This document shows positions 1 to 7,944 of a stretch of 64,000 nucleotides of DNA, in pieces. Position 1 is the stretch's first letter. Every line of letters begins with the position of its first letter. A model generated the notes under the pieces. It saw only the letters and a list, made by a program, of their open reading frames with translations, was not told where the DNA came from and ran no database searches. The position numbers and the translations under genes were made by a program. This DNA comes from Crossiella sp. SN42 (GTDB lineage: Bacteria > Actinomycetota > Actinomycetes > Mycobacteriales > Pseudonocardiaceae), in assembly GCF_023897065.1 (NCBI RefSeq), contig NZ_JAMHIV010000042.1, forward strand, positions 1-64,000, written 5' to 3'.

Positions 1-55
1 GGCCGGGGTCGGCGCCGGTCCAGGCGGCGGTCAGGGCCGCTTCGATGGCGGTCAC
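1..55 (-). CDS. 5' end of the next RiPP-operon gene, cut by the window edge
   Basis: On the minus strand a GTG at 55-53 overlaps the TGA of the YcaO gene in a GTGA junction, the same translational coupling used at every other step of this operon. It opens VTAIEAALTAAWTGADPG before the sequence ends. Eighteen residues are too few to assign a family. Its position makes it a likely further tailoring, transport or protease gene of the RiPP operon, which therefore extends to the left of the window. Confidence 0.6.
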   Translation of the reverse strand, partial: MTAIEAALTAAWTGADPG

Positions 56-1419
56 AGGAAGGGGGGTGGGTCCAGGACCAGGCCCTCCGGACCGGTCAGG
101 GGGTTGGCTGCGGGGGCCCAGGCGCGGGATTGCTGGGCTTCGCGCCAGCGGGGCAGGCCCAGGTAGCGGAAGGCGGCTGGGGCGTTGGGGACCAGGCCGG
201 TTGCCGCTACGCGCAGGACTCGCCAGGGGGTTTCCGCCACGTCGGGGGTGGTGAGGTCGACGGTGGCCACTCGGCAGCCTTGGGCGCGCAGGCTTTGCTG
301 GAGATCGGGGAGGGTGCCGGTGGGGAGGTCCGCGGCGGCGATCTCGGTGGTGGGGTTGGTGAAGCGCGGGAGCAGGGACTCCTGGGTTCTGGGGTCCAGC
401 CAGATCTGGGGTTGGGCGCCCAGGTCGCGGACTCGGGCGAAGTGGGGGCCCGCTGCGTCGCGGTAGCTGCGGTCGGGGCGGTGGTCCAGGTAGAGGCCCT
501 TGGCCAGGATGCCCGCTTTGATCGTGTCGAAGACCCAGCCGTCGGGCTCCAGCAGGCCCAGGGTGAAGACCCAGGTGTGGATGGCTTCCATGGCGGCCTT
601 GGCGCAGGCCTCGGCTGGGTCTAGCCGCGCCGCGCCGCCGCCGGCCACGATGCCGGTCTCCTCGTCGATGGCGACCGCGGCGACGCAGGCGACCGGATGT
701 TCGGTGGGCAGTTCGACCAGGTGGATCTTCAGGCGGGTGCCGGTGAGGTCGGCGCGCAGGCCGGGGACCGAGTCCAGCGCGATGCCGCGGCTGGGGGCGC
801 CCAGGTGCCACCAGAGTTCCAGGGCGTCGCGTTCCAGCAGTTCCAGCAGGCCCCGGCGGAAGGCGTCGGGGGCGTCCGCGCCGGTGGCGATGCCCGCGTA
901 GTTGAGGTGGTGCAGGCGGGGTTCGCGCTTGCGCTCGCCGGTGAAGTAGTTCAGGTAGACCCAGGAGGCGGGCAGCCAGCAGGGTTCGCCGTCCTCCTCG
1001 CCCCTGGTCCACAACAGCTCCGTGTCGGCGGTGAACTCCTGGTACGGGAAGCCGGGTTCGCGGTGCTGCCACGGGGCGAAGAAGGGCAGGTCGGCCGGGC
1101 CGAAGTGGCGGTGGCCCTCGGCGGCCAGGACAGCCGCGGTGGTGCGGCGGAGGCGGGGGTCGTCCAGCGGGGGCAGGCGGTTGCCGCAGTAGCGTTCGAC
1201 CGCCTCGCCGAGGGCCGCGACCCTGGCGCCCTCGACGTCGCCGAAGGTGGTGCCCAGGCTGACCCGGTCGGCGGGCCAGGCGCCGAGCCTGCGGGCGTCG
1301 GACACCTCGGCGGTGACGCCGCGGTACCGGTGCGGCAGGCCGGGCACCGGGGTCACGTCGACGAACCGGCGGACGATGCCGGTCAGCGGGTCGACCATGG
1401 TCTCCGGCGACAGGCTCAC
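52..1419 (-). CDS. YcaO-domain cyclodehydratase of a RiPP (TOMM-like) operon
   Basis: A 455-residue YcaO protein. The family uses ATP to activate peptide amide bonds, usually to form azolines from Cys, Ser or Thr and sometimes amidines. The N-terminal half carries the ATP-site signature: a Ser/Gly-rich turn at residues 54-60 followed by ALGEAVERYC at about 69-78, which supplies Glu and Arg ligands. A second Glu-rich segment (EETGIVAGGGAARLDPAEACAKAAMEA, described here only in part) lies mid-protein. The C-terminus ends in DPPPFL, a degenerate version of the proline-rich tail of azoline-forming YcaO enzymes. The GTG start was chosen because it overlaps the TGA of the upstream hydrolase (GTGA); a longer in-frame extension is only a shadow of that gene. 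The RRE/E1-like protein two genes upstream supplies the expected leader-binding partner. YcaO membership is certain; the chemistry performed is inferred. Confidence 0.9.
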   Translation of the reverse strand: MSLSPETMVDPLTGIVRRFVDVTPVPGLPHRYRGVTAEVSDARRLGAWPADRVSLGTTFGDVEGARVAALGEAVERYCGNRLPPLDDPRLRRTTAAVLAAEGHRHFGPADLPFFAPWQHREPGFPYQEFTADTELLWTRGEEDGEPCWLPASWVYLNYFTGERKREPRLHHLNYAGIATGADAPDAFRRGLLELLERDALELWWHLGAPSRGIALDSVPGLRADLTGTRLKIHLVELPTEHPVACVAAVAIDEETGIVAGGGAARLDPAEACAKAAMEAIHTWVFTLGLLEPDGWVFDTIKAGILAKGLYLDHRPDRSYRDAAGPHFARVRDLGAQPQIWLDPRTQESLLPRFTNPTTEIAAADLPTGTLPDLQQSLRAQGCRVATVDLTTPDVAETPWRVLRVAATGLVPNAPAAFRYLGLPRWREAQQSRAWAPAANPLTGPEGLVLDPPPFL

Positions 1420-2882
1420 CGGACCACCTCCTCGATCAGGTTCGCCGCGGGCACCGCGTCGGCGGCCGCGGCCCAGGGCAGGGTGAGTTCGGCGTGCAGC
1501 ACCTCGCGGCGGCTGGGGTGCAGCTCGACCGCGTCGACCGGGTCTGCCCCGGTGTGCGGGTTGCGGGCGTGCCGGGGCCAGTGGTGCCCGGCGATCTCCA
1601 GGCGCAGCCGGGTTCCTGGCGGCAGTTCGACGCCGAGTGGGCCCAGTTCGGCGGTGCGCTCGACCGGATGGCCGGGTGGGGCGGTGTCGCGGAAGATCGT
1701 GTGCGCGAGCTGACGTTGATCGTCCACTGTGGACAGTCGGAGCAGCCAGTCGTTGTCGGGGGTGTCCGCGCGCAGCCGCAGGCGGACGCCGATCCGACCG
1801 CGCAGCACGCCGCCGGGCAGGGGGGCGGAGTGCAGCAGGGCGCGGTCGGGGCGGTTGGCGTCGGGGGCGAGGTCGGCGGCGGGCTCGCGGGAGGGGAACG
1901 GGTGGGCCGGGTCGGCGGTGAAGACGCCGCGGACCACGGAGAGGGGGCAGGCGGGGCCGGTGTCGGCGGGCCAGCGGGACCAGTGGTCGCCGGTGGCGAT
2001 CCAGGCCGCGGCACCGGTGAGAGCGGGGCGAGTGGCACCGGTGAGAGCGGGGGCGGCGAGCGCGGCGAGGGCGGCTTGGGCGAAGGCCAGGTACAGAGCG
2101 CCGATGCGTTTGCCTGCCAGGGCCGCTCCGGGGGCGTGGGCGTCCAGCAGGTGGCCCCAGGGGCCCAGGACCAGGCGGGAGGGGCCGCCCCAGGTGGCAG
2201 CCAGCTCGGCGGTGTCGGCGGCGAAGGGGTCGTGCACGCCGCCTACCGCGAGCAGGGGGACCTGACATTCACGGAGGGCGGGCCAGAGCGCGCCGCGGCG
2301 GGGGGCGGCCCAGAGGTCGGACCAGCCTGGTTGGTCGACCAGGTCGCGGATGGGGAGGTGGGTGAGGTCGAGCTGGGCTGGGGGGCGGGGTTGCGGGGTG
2401 CCGCCGTGTTCGGACCACCAACCGGCGCGGCAGGCCAGGCGGGCCGCGCCGCCGGGGTCGCGGGCGGTTTCGCCGGGCCCCATGGCGGGGACGGCGGCGA
2501 TCACCGCGGCCACCGGGGCGGTGCCGGCCGCGGCGGTGGCCAGTGCGCAGTACGCGCCGTAGGACGCGCCGGTGAGGATGACCCGGCCGTCGCAGAAGTC
2601 CTGGGCGTGCACCCAGTCGAGGACCGCGGCGCCGTCGGACGCCTCGTGCACGTACGGGCGGAACTGGCCGCCGGAGGCGAATCTGCCCCGGGTATCCACG
2701 GTTACGCAGGCGAAACCTCGTTTCGCCCAACTTTTCGCCTCGGCGTGGTTTAGCCGCTGGTCGTAGGGGGAACGAAGAAGTACCACCGGCGACCGTTCAC
2801 GCTCGGGAGAGCGGAAGACGGTGGCAGCGAGGGGTACCTCGTCCGCGGCGGGGACGAGGTACCCCTCTACTTCTGCGCTCAC
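1416..2882 (-). CDS. CocE/NonD-family alpha/beta hydrolase in the RiPP operon
   Basis: A 488-residue serine hydrolase of the CocE/X-Pro dipeptidyl-peptidase (PF02129) type. An N-terminal alpha/beta-hydrolase fold carries the family motif DTRGRFASGG at about residues 63-72 and the nucleophile elbow GASYG with Ser107. The Asp (GGVHDPFA) and His (GPWGHLLDAH) of the triad follow. The C-terminal third is the jelly-roll domain usual in CocE and X-Pro peptidases. It overlaps both neighbours by four bases (GTGA), so it is co-translated with the leader-binding protein and the YcaO. It may remove the leader, trim the modified peptide or hydrolyse an activated intermediate. Bottromycin operons also pair a YcaO with an alpha/beta hydrolase, but in that pathway the hydrolase is a different subfamily. 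No signal peptide is visible, so it is probably cytoplasmic. Confidence 0.85.
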   Translation of the reverse strand: MSAEVEGYLVPAADEVPLAATVFRSPERERSPVVLLRSPYDQRLNHAEAKSWAKRGFACVTVDTRGRFASGGQFRPYVHEASDGAAVLDWVHAQDFCDGRVILTGASYGAYCALATAAAGTAPVAAVIAAVPAMGPGETARDPGGAARLACRAGWWSEHGGTPQPRPPAQLDLTHLPIRDLVDQPGWSDLWAAPRRGALWPALRECQVPLLAVGGVHDPFAADTAELAATWGGPSRLVLGPWGHLLDAHAPGAALAGKRIGALYLAFAQAALAALAAPALTGATRPALTGAAAWIATGDHWSRWPADTGPACPLSVVRGVFTADPAHPFPSREPAADLAPDANRPDRALLHSAPLPGGVLRGRIGVRLRLRADTPDNDWLLRLSTVDDQRQLAHTIFRDTAPPGHPVERTAELGPLGVELPPGTRLRLEIAGHHWPRHARNPHTGADPVDAVELHPSRREVLHAELTLPWAAAADAVPAANLIEEVVR

Positions 2883-3664
2883 GACGCGCAGTCCGGGACG
2901 CGAAGCACCGGGTGGTCGGTGATCGCGGCGGTGTCCAGGTCGAGCACGCGCAGCCGTCGGTTGGCGGGCAGTTCGGTGGTCACCAGGGAGCCGGCCGGGC
3001 GGGTTGGCTGCGCGCAGGCCCAGCCGCGGAGGTCGAGGGCGGCGGCGGAGAGCACCAGGGTCAGGTCGGCCACGTCGAAGTGTTCCGCGCCGGTGATCGC
3101 CTCGTGTTGCGCCCAGTAGGCGGCCAGGTGCTGGTGGCCGGAGCCGGCGGCGGCCAGGCGGCGCAGCCGGACGTCGCGGTGGCGGACGTCGGCCGGGCCG
3201 GCGGCCACCGGTTCCAGGATCGCGTGCCTGCCCTCGCGGCTGATCCGCTGCCAGGCGATGCCACGGGCCGGCAGCTCGTCCAGCTCGGTCCACCACTGCG
3301 GGGCCGGGCCGTCGTGCAGGGCGCAGACCGCGGCCAGGCCGTCCAGCGCGTCCGCGGTGACCAGGCGCGGGTCGGCGCCGTGCGCGCGGAGCAGGTCGAG
3401 GTAGGGCTTGGCCAGCTCTTCGGTGGCCAGCACGCCGACCGCGGCGCGTTCTGCGGGCCAGGCGCGGCGGCGGCCGAGGAACCCGGCCTCGGCGAAGGCG
3501 GAGAGCTCTGGCGGGGCCTGCGCACCGGTGGTCAGGGTGGCGCGGACGGCGGTGAGGGTCTCCGGCGGCAGCGCGATGTCGAGCACCTCGCCCTCTGGCG
3601 AGCGCAGCGCGGTCCGGTCCTCGGGCAGGCCGAACAGCACGGCACCCGGTGTCAGCTGACTCAT
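2879..3664 (-). CDS. RRE plus degenerate E1/ThiF-like leader-binding protein
   Basis: A 261-residue protein that looks like the C component of azoline-forming RiPP systems. Residues 1-60 (VLFGLP..., EVLDIALPPETL..., FAEAGFL) fit the small winged-helix RiPP recognition element that binds leader peptides. The middle segment, GIAWQRISREGRHAILEP then a short LRRLAAAG helix, and the C-terminal HPVLRVPDC match the shortened E1/ThiF-like fold. The paired CxxC zinc ligands usual there are missing: the first pair reads PADVRHRD and only one Cys is left at the end. The ATG was chosen because a GGAGGT ribosome site lies a few bases upstream. It follows the precursor gene and a strong hairpin, and overlaps the hydrolase by GTGA. 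The assignment rests on motif resemblance and context, since no alignment could be run. Confidence 0.65.
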   Translation of the reverse strand: MSQLTPGAVLFGLPEDRTALRSPEGEVLDIALPPETLTAVRATLTTGAQAPPELSAFAEAGFLGRRRAWPAERAAVGVLATEELAKPYLDLLRAHGADPRLVTADALDGLAAVCALHDGPAPQWWTELDELPARGIAWQRISREGRHAILEPVAAGPADVRHRDVRLRRLAAAGSGHQHLAAYWAQHEAITGAEHFDVADLTLVLSAAALDLRGWACAQPTRPAGSLVTTELPANRRLRVLDLDTAAITDHPVLRVPDCAS

Positions 3665-3683
3665 GCGCACCTCCGGGACAGAC

Positions 3684-3719
3684 GGTGGCCCGCCGCACCC
3701 CGGGGCACGGCGGGCCACC
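3684..3719 (-). terminator. Hairpin between precursor and biosynthetic genes
   Basis: A perfect 12-bp inverted repeat (GGTGGCCCGCCG ... CGGCGGGCCACC) with a 12-nt loop lies between the precursor stop codon and the ribosome site of the leader-binding gene. There is no T-run. It probably works as an attenuator or 3' stabiliser that gives more precursor than enzyme transcript, as is common in RiPP operons. Confidence 0.65.
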
Positions 3720-3738
3720 TTGTCAGGTCAGACCGAAA

Positions 3739-3843
3739 TCAGTCCTGGTCGGCGAACGGGTTCTCGACCAGGGCGTTGCTGTGGCTAGCCGAGTTGTGCG
3801 GCAGCTCGCGCTCGGTCTCGACGCGCACGAACACCTTGTCCAT
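3739..3843 (-). CDS. Putative RiPP precursor peptide, 34 residues
   Basis: A short gene with one of the best ribosome sites in the window: GAGGAGGT five bases before an ATG. Its acidic, beta-strand-like N-terminus MDKVFVRVETEREL (1-14) looks like a leader. It is followed by PHNSASHSN (15-23), with three Ser and two His, and an acidic tail ending NPFADQD. There is no Cys, so any azoline would have to come from Ser, or the tail could take part in another amide modification. It sits first in the operon, ahead of the RRE/E1-like, hydrolase and YcaO genes and separated from them by a hairpin, which is the usual place for a precursor. An in-frame ATG at 3885 would add 14 basic residues but has only a poor ribosome site. 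The untranslated leader contains a small hairpin (GGTTGA/TCAACC, 3864-3878). I do not recognise the sequence as a known precursor family; leader and core limits are inferred. Confidence 0.65.
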   Translation of the reverse strand: MDKVFVRVETERELPHNSASHSNALVENPFADQD

Positions 3844-3896
3844 CTCGTACCTCCTCAGATGACGGTTGACCTTCAACCTCCTCATGCCTATCACAA

Positions 3897-3911
3897 ATGA
3901 AAGTCATTACC
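3897..3911. promoter_or_regulatory. Fur/Zur-like operator between RiPP operon and MFS gene
   Basis: ATGAAAGTCATTACC lies between the divergent precursor and MFS genes. It contains an exact AATGA-AAG-TCATT dyad and matches the box at 9000-9014 in 11 of 15 positions, all four differences being purine-for-purine or pyrimidine-for-pyrimidine. The A/T-rich TGAAA...TTA dyad recalls actinobacterial Zur boxes and is unlike an IdeR iron box. The regulator's identity is inferred. Confidence 0.5.
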
Positions 3912-3931
3912 AATAGTGTTAGTGTGCTCGG

Positions 3932-5191
3932 GTGACGAACGTCGTAGCCCTTCGGCGGGACCCGGACTTCCGCCGGTACCTCGCCGCCCGGGTGATTTCC
4001 GTGGCCGGTTCGCGGGTGACCCTGGTCGCGCTGCCGATCTTGGTGTACCAGCTGACCGGTTCGGCGGCCTGGAGCGCGGCCATGGCGGCCGCGGAGACGC
4101 TGCCCTACCTGCTGTTCGGCCTGTTCGCGGGCGTGCTGGCGGACCGGCTGGACCGGCGCGGGCTGATGGTGGCCGCGGACCTGCTCAACGCGGCCCTGCT
4201 GGTCAGCATCCCGGTCACCTGGGCACTCGGCGGCCTCACCGTGGAGCACGTGGTGGTGGCCGGGTTCCTGTCCCAGACGCTGTTCGTGGTCTTCGACGCG
4301 GCCAACTTCGGCGCGCTGCCCACCCTGGTCGGCAAGGACCGGACCACCTCGGCCTACGCCACCGTGTCCGGGATGACCACGGTGGTGGAGATGGTGGTGC
4401 CGCCGCTGGCCACGCTGGCCGTCACGCTGCTCTCCCCCGCGCCCATGCTGACCGTGGACGTGCTCAGCTACGCCATCTCGGCCCTGTTGCTGCGCGCCAT
4501 CGTGCGCCCGCTGTCCGCGCCGGACCGGGCCGGGCGGCCGCGCTCGCTGGCCGACATCCGGACCGACGTGCGCGGCGGGCTGACCTTCCTGTGGCGTCAC
4601 CCGACCGTGCGCACGCTGACCCTGGTCGGCGCCACCCATTCGGCCGCGGGCGGGGCCTGGGTGGCGATGCTGCTGCCGTGGGCGGACCGCTCGCTCGGCG
4701 TGCCGCCCAGCGGGGATCCCCGGCTGGCCGTGCTGACCAGCTGCTGGGGCGTGGGCGCGCTGCTGGCGGCCAAGCTGGTGCCGACACTCAGCCGCAGGCT
4801 CGGCCCGGCACGGCTGGCCCTGCGCGCGCTGCCCGCCTCGCTGCTGTGCGGGCTGCTGGTGGTGTTCAGCTCGCACTGGCTGCTCGGCGCGGTGGCCGCG
4901 GTCGCCTGGGGCACCGCCTACACCACGGTGGTGATCAACGCGATCACCTTCCGGCAGCAGGTCACCCCGGATGAGCTGCAGGGCCGGGTGAACACCACGG
5001 CGCGGATGCTCTCCTACGGCCTCGGCCAGCCGCTGGGCGCGACGCTGGCCGGGGTGGTCGCGGTGGCGGCGAGCCCGAGTGCCGGACTCGCCGCCGCGGT
5101 CGGCGTGCTCGCCGTGGGCGTGGTGCTGGCCTGGTGCTCGCCGCTGCGCGCCGAGGCCAGGCCGGAGCGGATCTACAGCACCGTGTCGTAG
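3932..5191 (+). CDS. MFS transporter, probable exporter of the RiPP product
   Basis: A 419-residue major facilitator of the MFS_3/EntS-like type with about twelve hydrophobic segments. The loop after the second helix reads GVLADRLDRRGLM, the family's GxLaDrxdRR motif. It begins with GTG at 3932, 20 bp from the shared operator and divergent from the RiPP precursor. Its last 19 bases overlap the 3' end of the importer ATPase gene on the other strand. EntS-type MFS proteins export siderophores and other natural products, and the location between the RiPP genes and a metallophore importer fits that role. The substrate is inferred; there is no biochemical signature for it in the sequence. Confidence 0.85.
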   Translation: MTNVVALRRDPDFRRYLAARVISVAGSRVTLVALPILVYQLTGSAAWSAAMAAAETLPYLLFGLFAGVLADRLDRRGLMVAADLLNAALLVSIPVTWALGGLTVEHVVVAGFLSQTLFVVFDAANFGALPTLVGKDRTTSAYATVSGMTTVVEMVVPPLATLAVTLLSPAPMLTVDVLSYAISALLLRAIVRPLSAPDRAGRPRSLADIRTDVRGGLTFLWRHPTVRTLTLVGATHSAAGGAWVAMLLPWADRSLGVPPSGDPRLAVLTSCWGVGALLAAKLVPTLSRRLGPARLALRALPASLLCGLLVVFSSHWLLGAVAAVAWGTAYTTVVINAITFRQQVTPDELQGRVNTTARMLSYGLGQPLGATLAGVVAVAASPSAGLAAAVGVLAVGVVLAWCSPLRAEARPERIYSTVS

Positions 5192-5949
5192 GCGCAGGCC
5201 GGGCGGCCGGTCCGCTCGTCCCGCCAGACCCGCCCGCGCACGCCGAAGACCTCGGCCAGCAGTCCGGCGTCGACCACCTCGGCGGCCGGGCCGTCGGCGT
5301 GCACCGCCCCGTCCCGCAGTGCGACCACCCGGTCGGCGAAGCGGGCCGCCTGGGCCAGGTCGTGCAGCACGGTGACCACGGTCAGCCCGCGTTCGGCGCG
5401 CAGCCTGGCCACCAGCTCCAGCACCTCCAGCTGGTGCCGGACGTCCAGGTAGGTGGTCGGCTCGTCCAGCAGCAGCACCGGCGCGTCCTGGGCCAGTGCC
5501 AGGGCCAGCCGGACCCGCTGGCGCTCGCCGCCGGAGAGCCGGTCCACCGCGGCGTCGGCGTACTCGGTCACCCCGGTCTCGGCCAGCGCCCTGCGCACCT
5601 GCTCGTCATCGCCGGTGCGCAGCATGCCCAGCGGGCCGCGCACGGCGTAGCGGCCCTGCCGGACCAGCTGGCGCACGGTCAGTCCCGGCACCGAGGGCAT
5701 GGCCTGCGGCAGCACCGCGATCCGGCGGGCGATCTCCCTGCGGGACAAGGAGTCCAGCCCGTCCGCGCCCAGGCGCACCGTGCCCGCGTCCGGGGTGTGC
5801 AGCCCGGCCAGCACGCGCAGCAGGGTGCTCTTGCCGCAGCCATTGCGGCCCACCAGCGCGAGCCACTCCCCTTCCGCCACCTGTATGTCCACAGTGGACA
5901 GAACAGTGCGCGGCCCGAACCGGACGGTGATGCCGGTGCCAGTGATCAT
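5173..5949 (-). CDS. FecE/FhuC-type ABC ATPase for metallophore uptake
   Basis: A 258-residue ABC ATPase that powers import of iron-siderophore or related metal complexes. Visible motifs in order are Walker A GRNGCGKST near residue 34, a Q-loop in VLPQAM, the signature LSGGERQR, Walker B VLLLDEP and the switch His in VLHDLAQA. The pattern of short spacing and the LDVRHQLEVL helix is typical of the FecE/FhuC/BtuD group. It is the last gene of a four-gene minus-strand operon and starts one base after the stop of the adjacent permease gene. Its 3' end overlaps that of the MFS gene on the opposite strand. Confidence 0.93.
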   Translation of the reverse strand: MITGTGITVRFGPRTVLSTVDIQVAEGEWLALVGRNGCGKSTLLRVLAGLHTPDAGTVRLGADGLDSLSRREIARRIAVLPQAMPSVPGLTVRQLVRQGRYAVRGPLGMLRTGDDEQVRRALAETGVTEYADAAVDRLSGGERQRVRLALALAQDAPVLLLDEPTTYLDVRHQLEVLELVARLRAERGLTVVTVLHDLAQAARFADRVVALRDGAVHADGPAAEVVDAGLLAEVFGVRGRVWRDERTGRPACAYDTVL

Positions 5950-5950
5950 T

Positions 5951-6964
5951 TCAGTCCCTCCCCGCCAGCGCGCTGGAGAACCGGCGCGCGACCACGATCA
6001 ACACCACCGCGCCGGCCAGCGCGGTCACCGCACCCACCGGCACCCCGATCCGCTGGCTGCCCGAGGCCGGGACCAGCAGGGTCACCGCCTGGGCCAGGAA
6101 GTCCGCCCCGCACACGCAGGCCGCGCCGGCGATCCCGGCCGAGGGCAGCAGCAGCCGGTGCTCGGCCCCGGTGAGCAGCCGCGCGGCGTGCGGGGCGAGC
6201 AGTCCGACGAAGGCCACCGCGCCCACCGCGGCCACCGAGGCCGCGGTGGCCAGCACCGCGCCGAGCAGCGCGAGCATCCGCCACGGCGGCACCGCGAGGC
6301 CGACCGCCTTGGCGTGGTCGTCGTCCACCGCGAGCAGGTCCAGCGCGGGCGCCACCAGCGCGAGCACCAGCGTGACCAGCAGCAGCCACGGCCACAGCGC
6401 GTGCCAGTGCTCCCAGGTCCGCCCGTTGAGCGAGCCGACCAGCCAGCGCGCGGCCGCGCCGGCCAGCTGCGGCCGGGCGGTGAGCAGCACCAGGGACAGC
6501 CCGGCCAGCACCGCGGAGACCAGCACGCCGAGCACCACCAGCCGCAGCGGGTCGGCCCCGGCCCGCGAGGCGATCAGCCACAGCGCGGCGCCGCCGAGCA
6601 CGCCGCCCATGATGGCCGCCGCGGTGAGCCCGGCCGCGGTGCCTGCCAGGCCGAACACGGTGGCGGCCACCGCGCCGAGCACCGCGCCGGAACCGACCCC
6701 GGTGACCTCGGGCGAGGCCATCGGGTTGCGCAGCACGGCCTGCAGCACCACGCCGCCCAGGCCCAGGCAGGCGCCGGTGCCCAGGGCGACCAGCATCCGG
6801 GGCAGGCGGAGCTCGCCGACGATGGTCAGGTTCAGCTCGCTGCCCGCGCCGAAGAGGGCGAACAGCGCGTCCAGCGGGCCGACCGAGGTGCCCACGGAGA
6901 GCTGGGCCACCGCGGCGACCGCGAGCGCGAGCAGCAGCAGTGGGACGGCCAGTCGCCGGGTCAT
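5951..6964 (-). CDS. FecCD-family metallophore permease (second)
   Basis: A 337-residue integral membrane permease of the FecCD/BtuC family, with about nine or ten hydrophobic helices. The family signatures LRLPRMLVALGTGACLGLGG and LRNPMASPEVTGVGSGA are present; the latter forms the region that contacts the ATPase and the translocation path. The ATG at 6964 overlaps the TGA of the partner permease (ATGA), which is why it is preferred to longer in-frame starts. It should pair with the neighbouring permease as a heterodimer in the inner membrane. Confidence 0.93.
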   Translation of the reverse strand: MTRRLAVPLLLLALAVAAVAQLSVGTSVGPLDALFALFGAGSELNLTIVGELRLPRMLVALGTGACLGLGGVVLQAVLRNPMASPEVTGVGSGAVLGAVAATVFGLAGTAAGLTAAAIMGGVLGGAALWLIASRAGADPLRLVVLGVLVSAVLAGLSLVLLTARPQLAGAAARWLVGSLNGRTWEHWHALWPWLLLVTLVLALVAPALDLLAVDDDHAKAVGLAVPPWRMLALLGAVLATAASVAAVGAVAFVGLLAPHAARLLTGAEHRLLLPSAGIAGAACVCGADFLAQAVTLLVPASGSQRIGVPVGAVTALAGAVVLIVVARRFSSALAGRD

Positions 6965-7944
6965 CCGAGCACCTCCGCGCGACGACGGAACAGCAGCAGC
7001 GTGCCCAGCACCACCGCGACCACCGCGGTCAGGCCGCCCACCGGCAGCTCGACCGGGTAGAGCACGGTGCGCGCCAGCAGGTCGGCCAGCACCACCAGCA
7101 ACGCACCGAAGACCGCCGACCAGGCCAGCCACACCCTGGCGCCCGCGGTCGGCCGCAGTCGCCTGGCCAGCTGCGGGCCGAGGAAGCCGACCCAGGCGAT
7201 CGGGCCAGCCGGGCCGACCGCCACCGCGACCAGCGCGCAGGCCAGCACCAGCACCGCCAGCCGGGCCCGGCCCGCGCGCAGGCCGAGCGCGGAGGCGGTG
7301 TCATCGCCCAGCCGGAGCAGGCCGAGCGCGGGCACCGCGAGCAGCGCCAGCGGCAGCGCGGCGAGCAGGCCGGGCGCGGCGAAGGCCACCGTGTCCCAGG
7401 TGGTGCCGGTCAGCGAGCCCAGCAGGTAGCGGAACAACACGCCCTGCTCGCGGGAGTCCGACAGGGACAGCCCGGTGAACAGGACCGCTTGCAGCGCCGC
7501 GCTCACCGCGGCCCCGATCAGCAGCACCGCGGCCGGGCCGACCGCCCTGCGTGCGGCGAGCAGGGTGAGCAGGCCGCCGGTCACCGCGCCGAGCAGCGCG
7601 GGGACCAGCGGCGCGCCCGGCACCGGCACCGCCCAGACCACGGTGATGGCCACCGCGGCCGAGGCCCCGCTGGAGACACCGAGCAGCTCCGGCACGGCCA
7701 GCGGGTTACGCAGCGACTCCTGCAACAGCAGCCCGGCCGCGCCCAGCGCCGCGCCCGCGCACAGCGCGAGCAGCAGCCTGGGCGCGCGCAGCAGCACGAC
7801 CACCGCGTGTTCCAGTCCGGTCTCGGCGGCGAAGGCCGCGGGCAGCCGGTTGACCCCGACCAGCGGGGTGCCCAGGCACAGCGTGGCCGTGGCCGCCACC
7901 AGCAAGGCCAGCACCGCGAGCAGGGGCGCGAGCTGCCTGCTCAC
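6961..7944 (-). CDS. FecCD-family metallophore permease (first)
   Basis: A 327-residue FecCD-type permease, homologous to the next gene. LRAPRLLLALCAGAALGAAG and LRNPLAVPELLGVSSGA mark the family. The GTG start at 7944 overlaps the stop of the binding-protein gene by GTGA. The N-terminal helix begins within ten residues of this start, as expected for the family. With the ATPase and lipoprotein it makes a complete type II ABC importer. Confidence 0.93.
   Translation of the reverse strand: MSRQLAPLLAVLALLVAATATLCLGTPLVGVNRLPAAFAAETGLEHAVVVLLRAPRLLLALCAGAALGAAGLLLQESLRNPLAVPELLGVSSGASAAVAITVVWAVPVPGAPLVPALLGAVTGGLLTLLAARRAVGPAAVLLIGAAVSAALQAVLFTGLSLSDSREQGVLFRYLLGSLTGTTWDTVAFAAPGLLAALPLALLAVPALGLLRLGDDTASALGLRAGRARLAVLVLACALVAVAVGPAGPIAWVGFLGPQLARRLRPTAGARVWLAWSAVFGALLVVLADLLARTVLYPVELPVGGLTAVVAVVLGTLLLFRRRAEVLG

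Noticed and set aside
697-1713. A 338-codon + strand frame across the YcaO and hydrolase genes
   Set aside because: Low-complexity Gly/Ala/Val translation spanning two well-supported genes on the other strand; a compositional artefact.
1-3843. Bottromycin-type or thiopeptide cluster
   Set aside because: There is one YcaO in view, no lantibiotic-type dehydratase or cyclase, and the precursor has no resemblance to bottromycin or thiopeptide cores; the hydrolase is of the CocE type.
3897-3911. IdeR/DmdR iron box between the RiPP and MFS genes
   Set aside because: It lacks the TTAGG...CCTAA halves; a TGAAA/TTA dyad fits a Fur-family site better.
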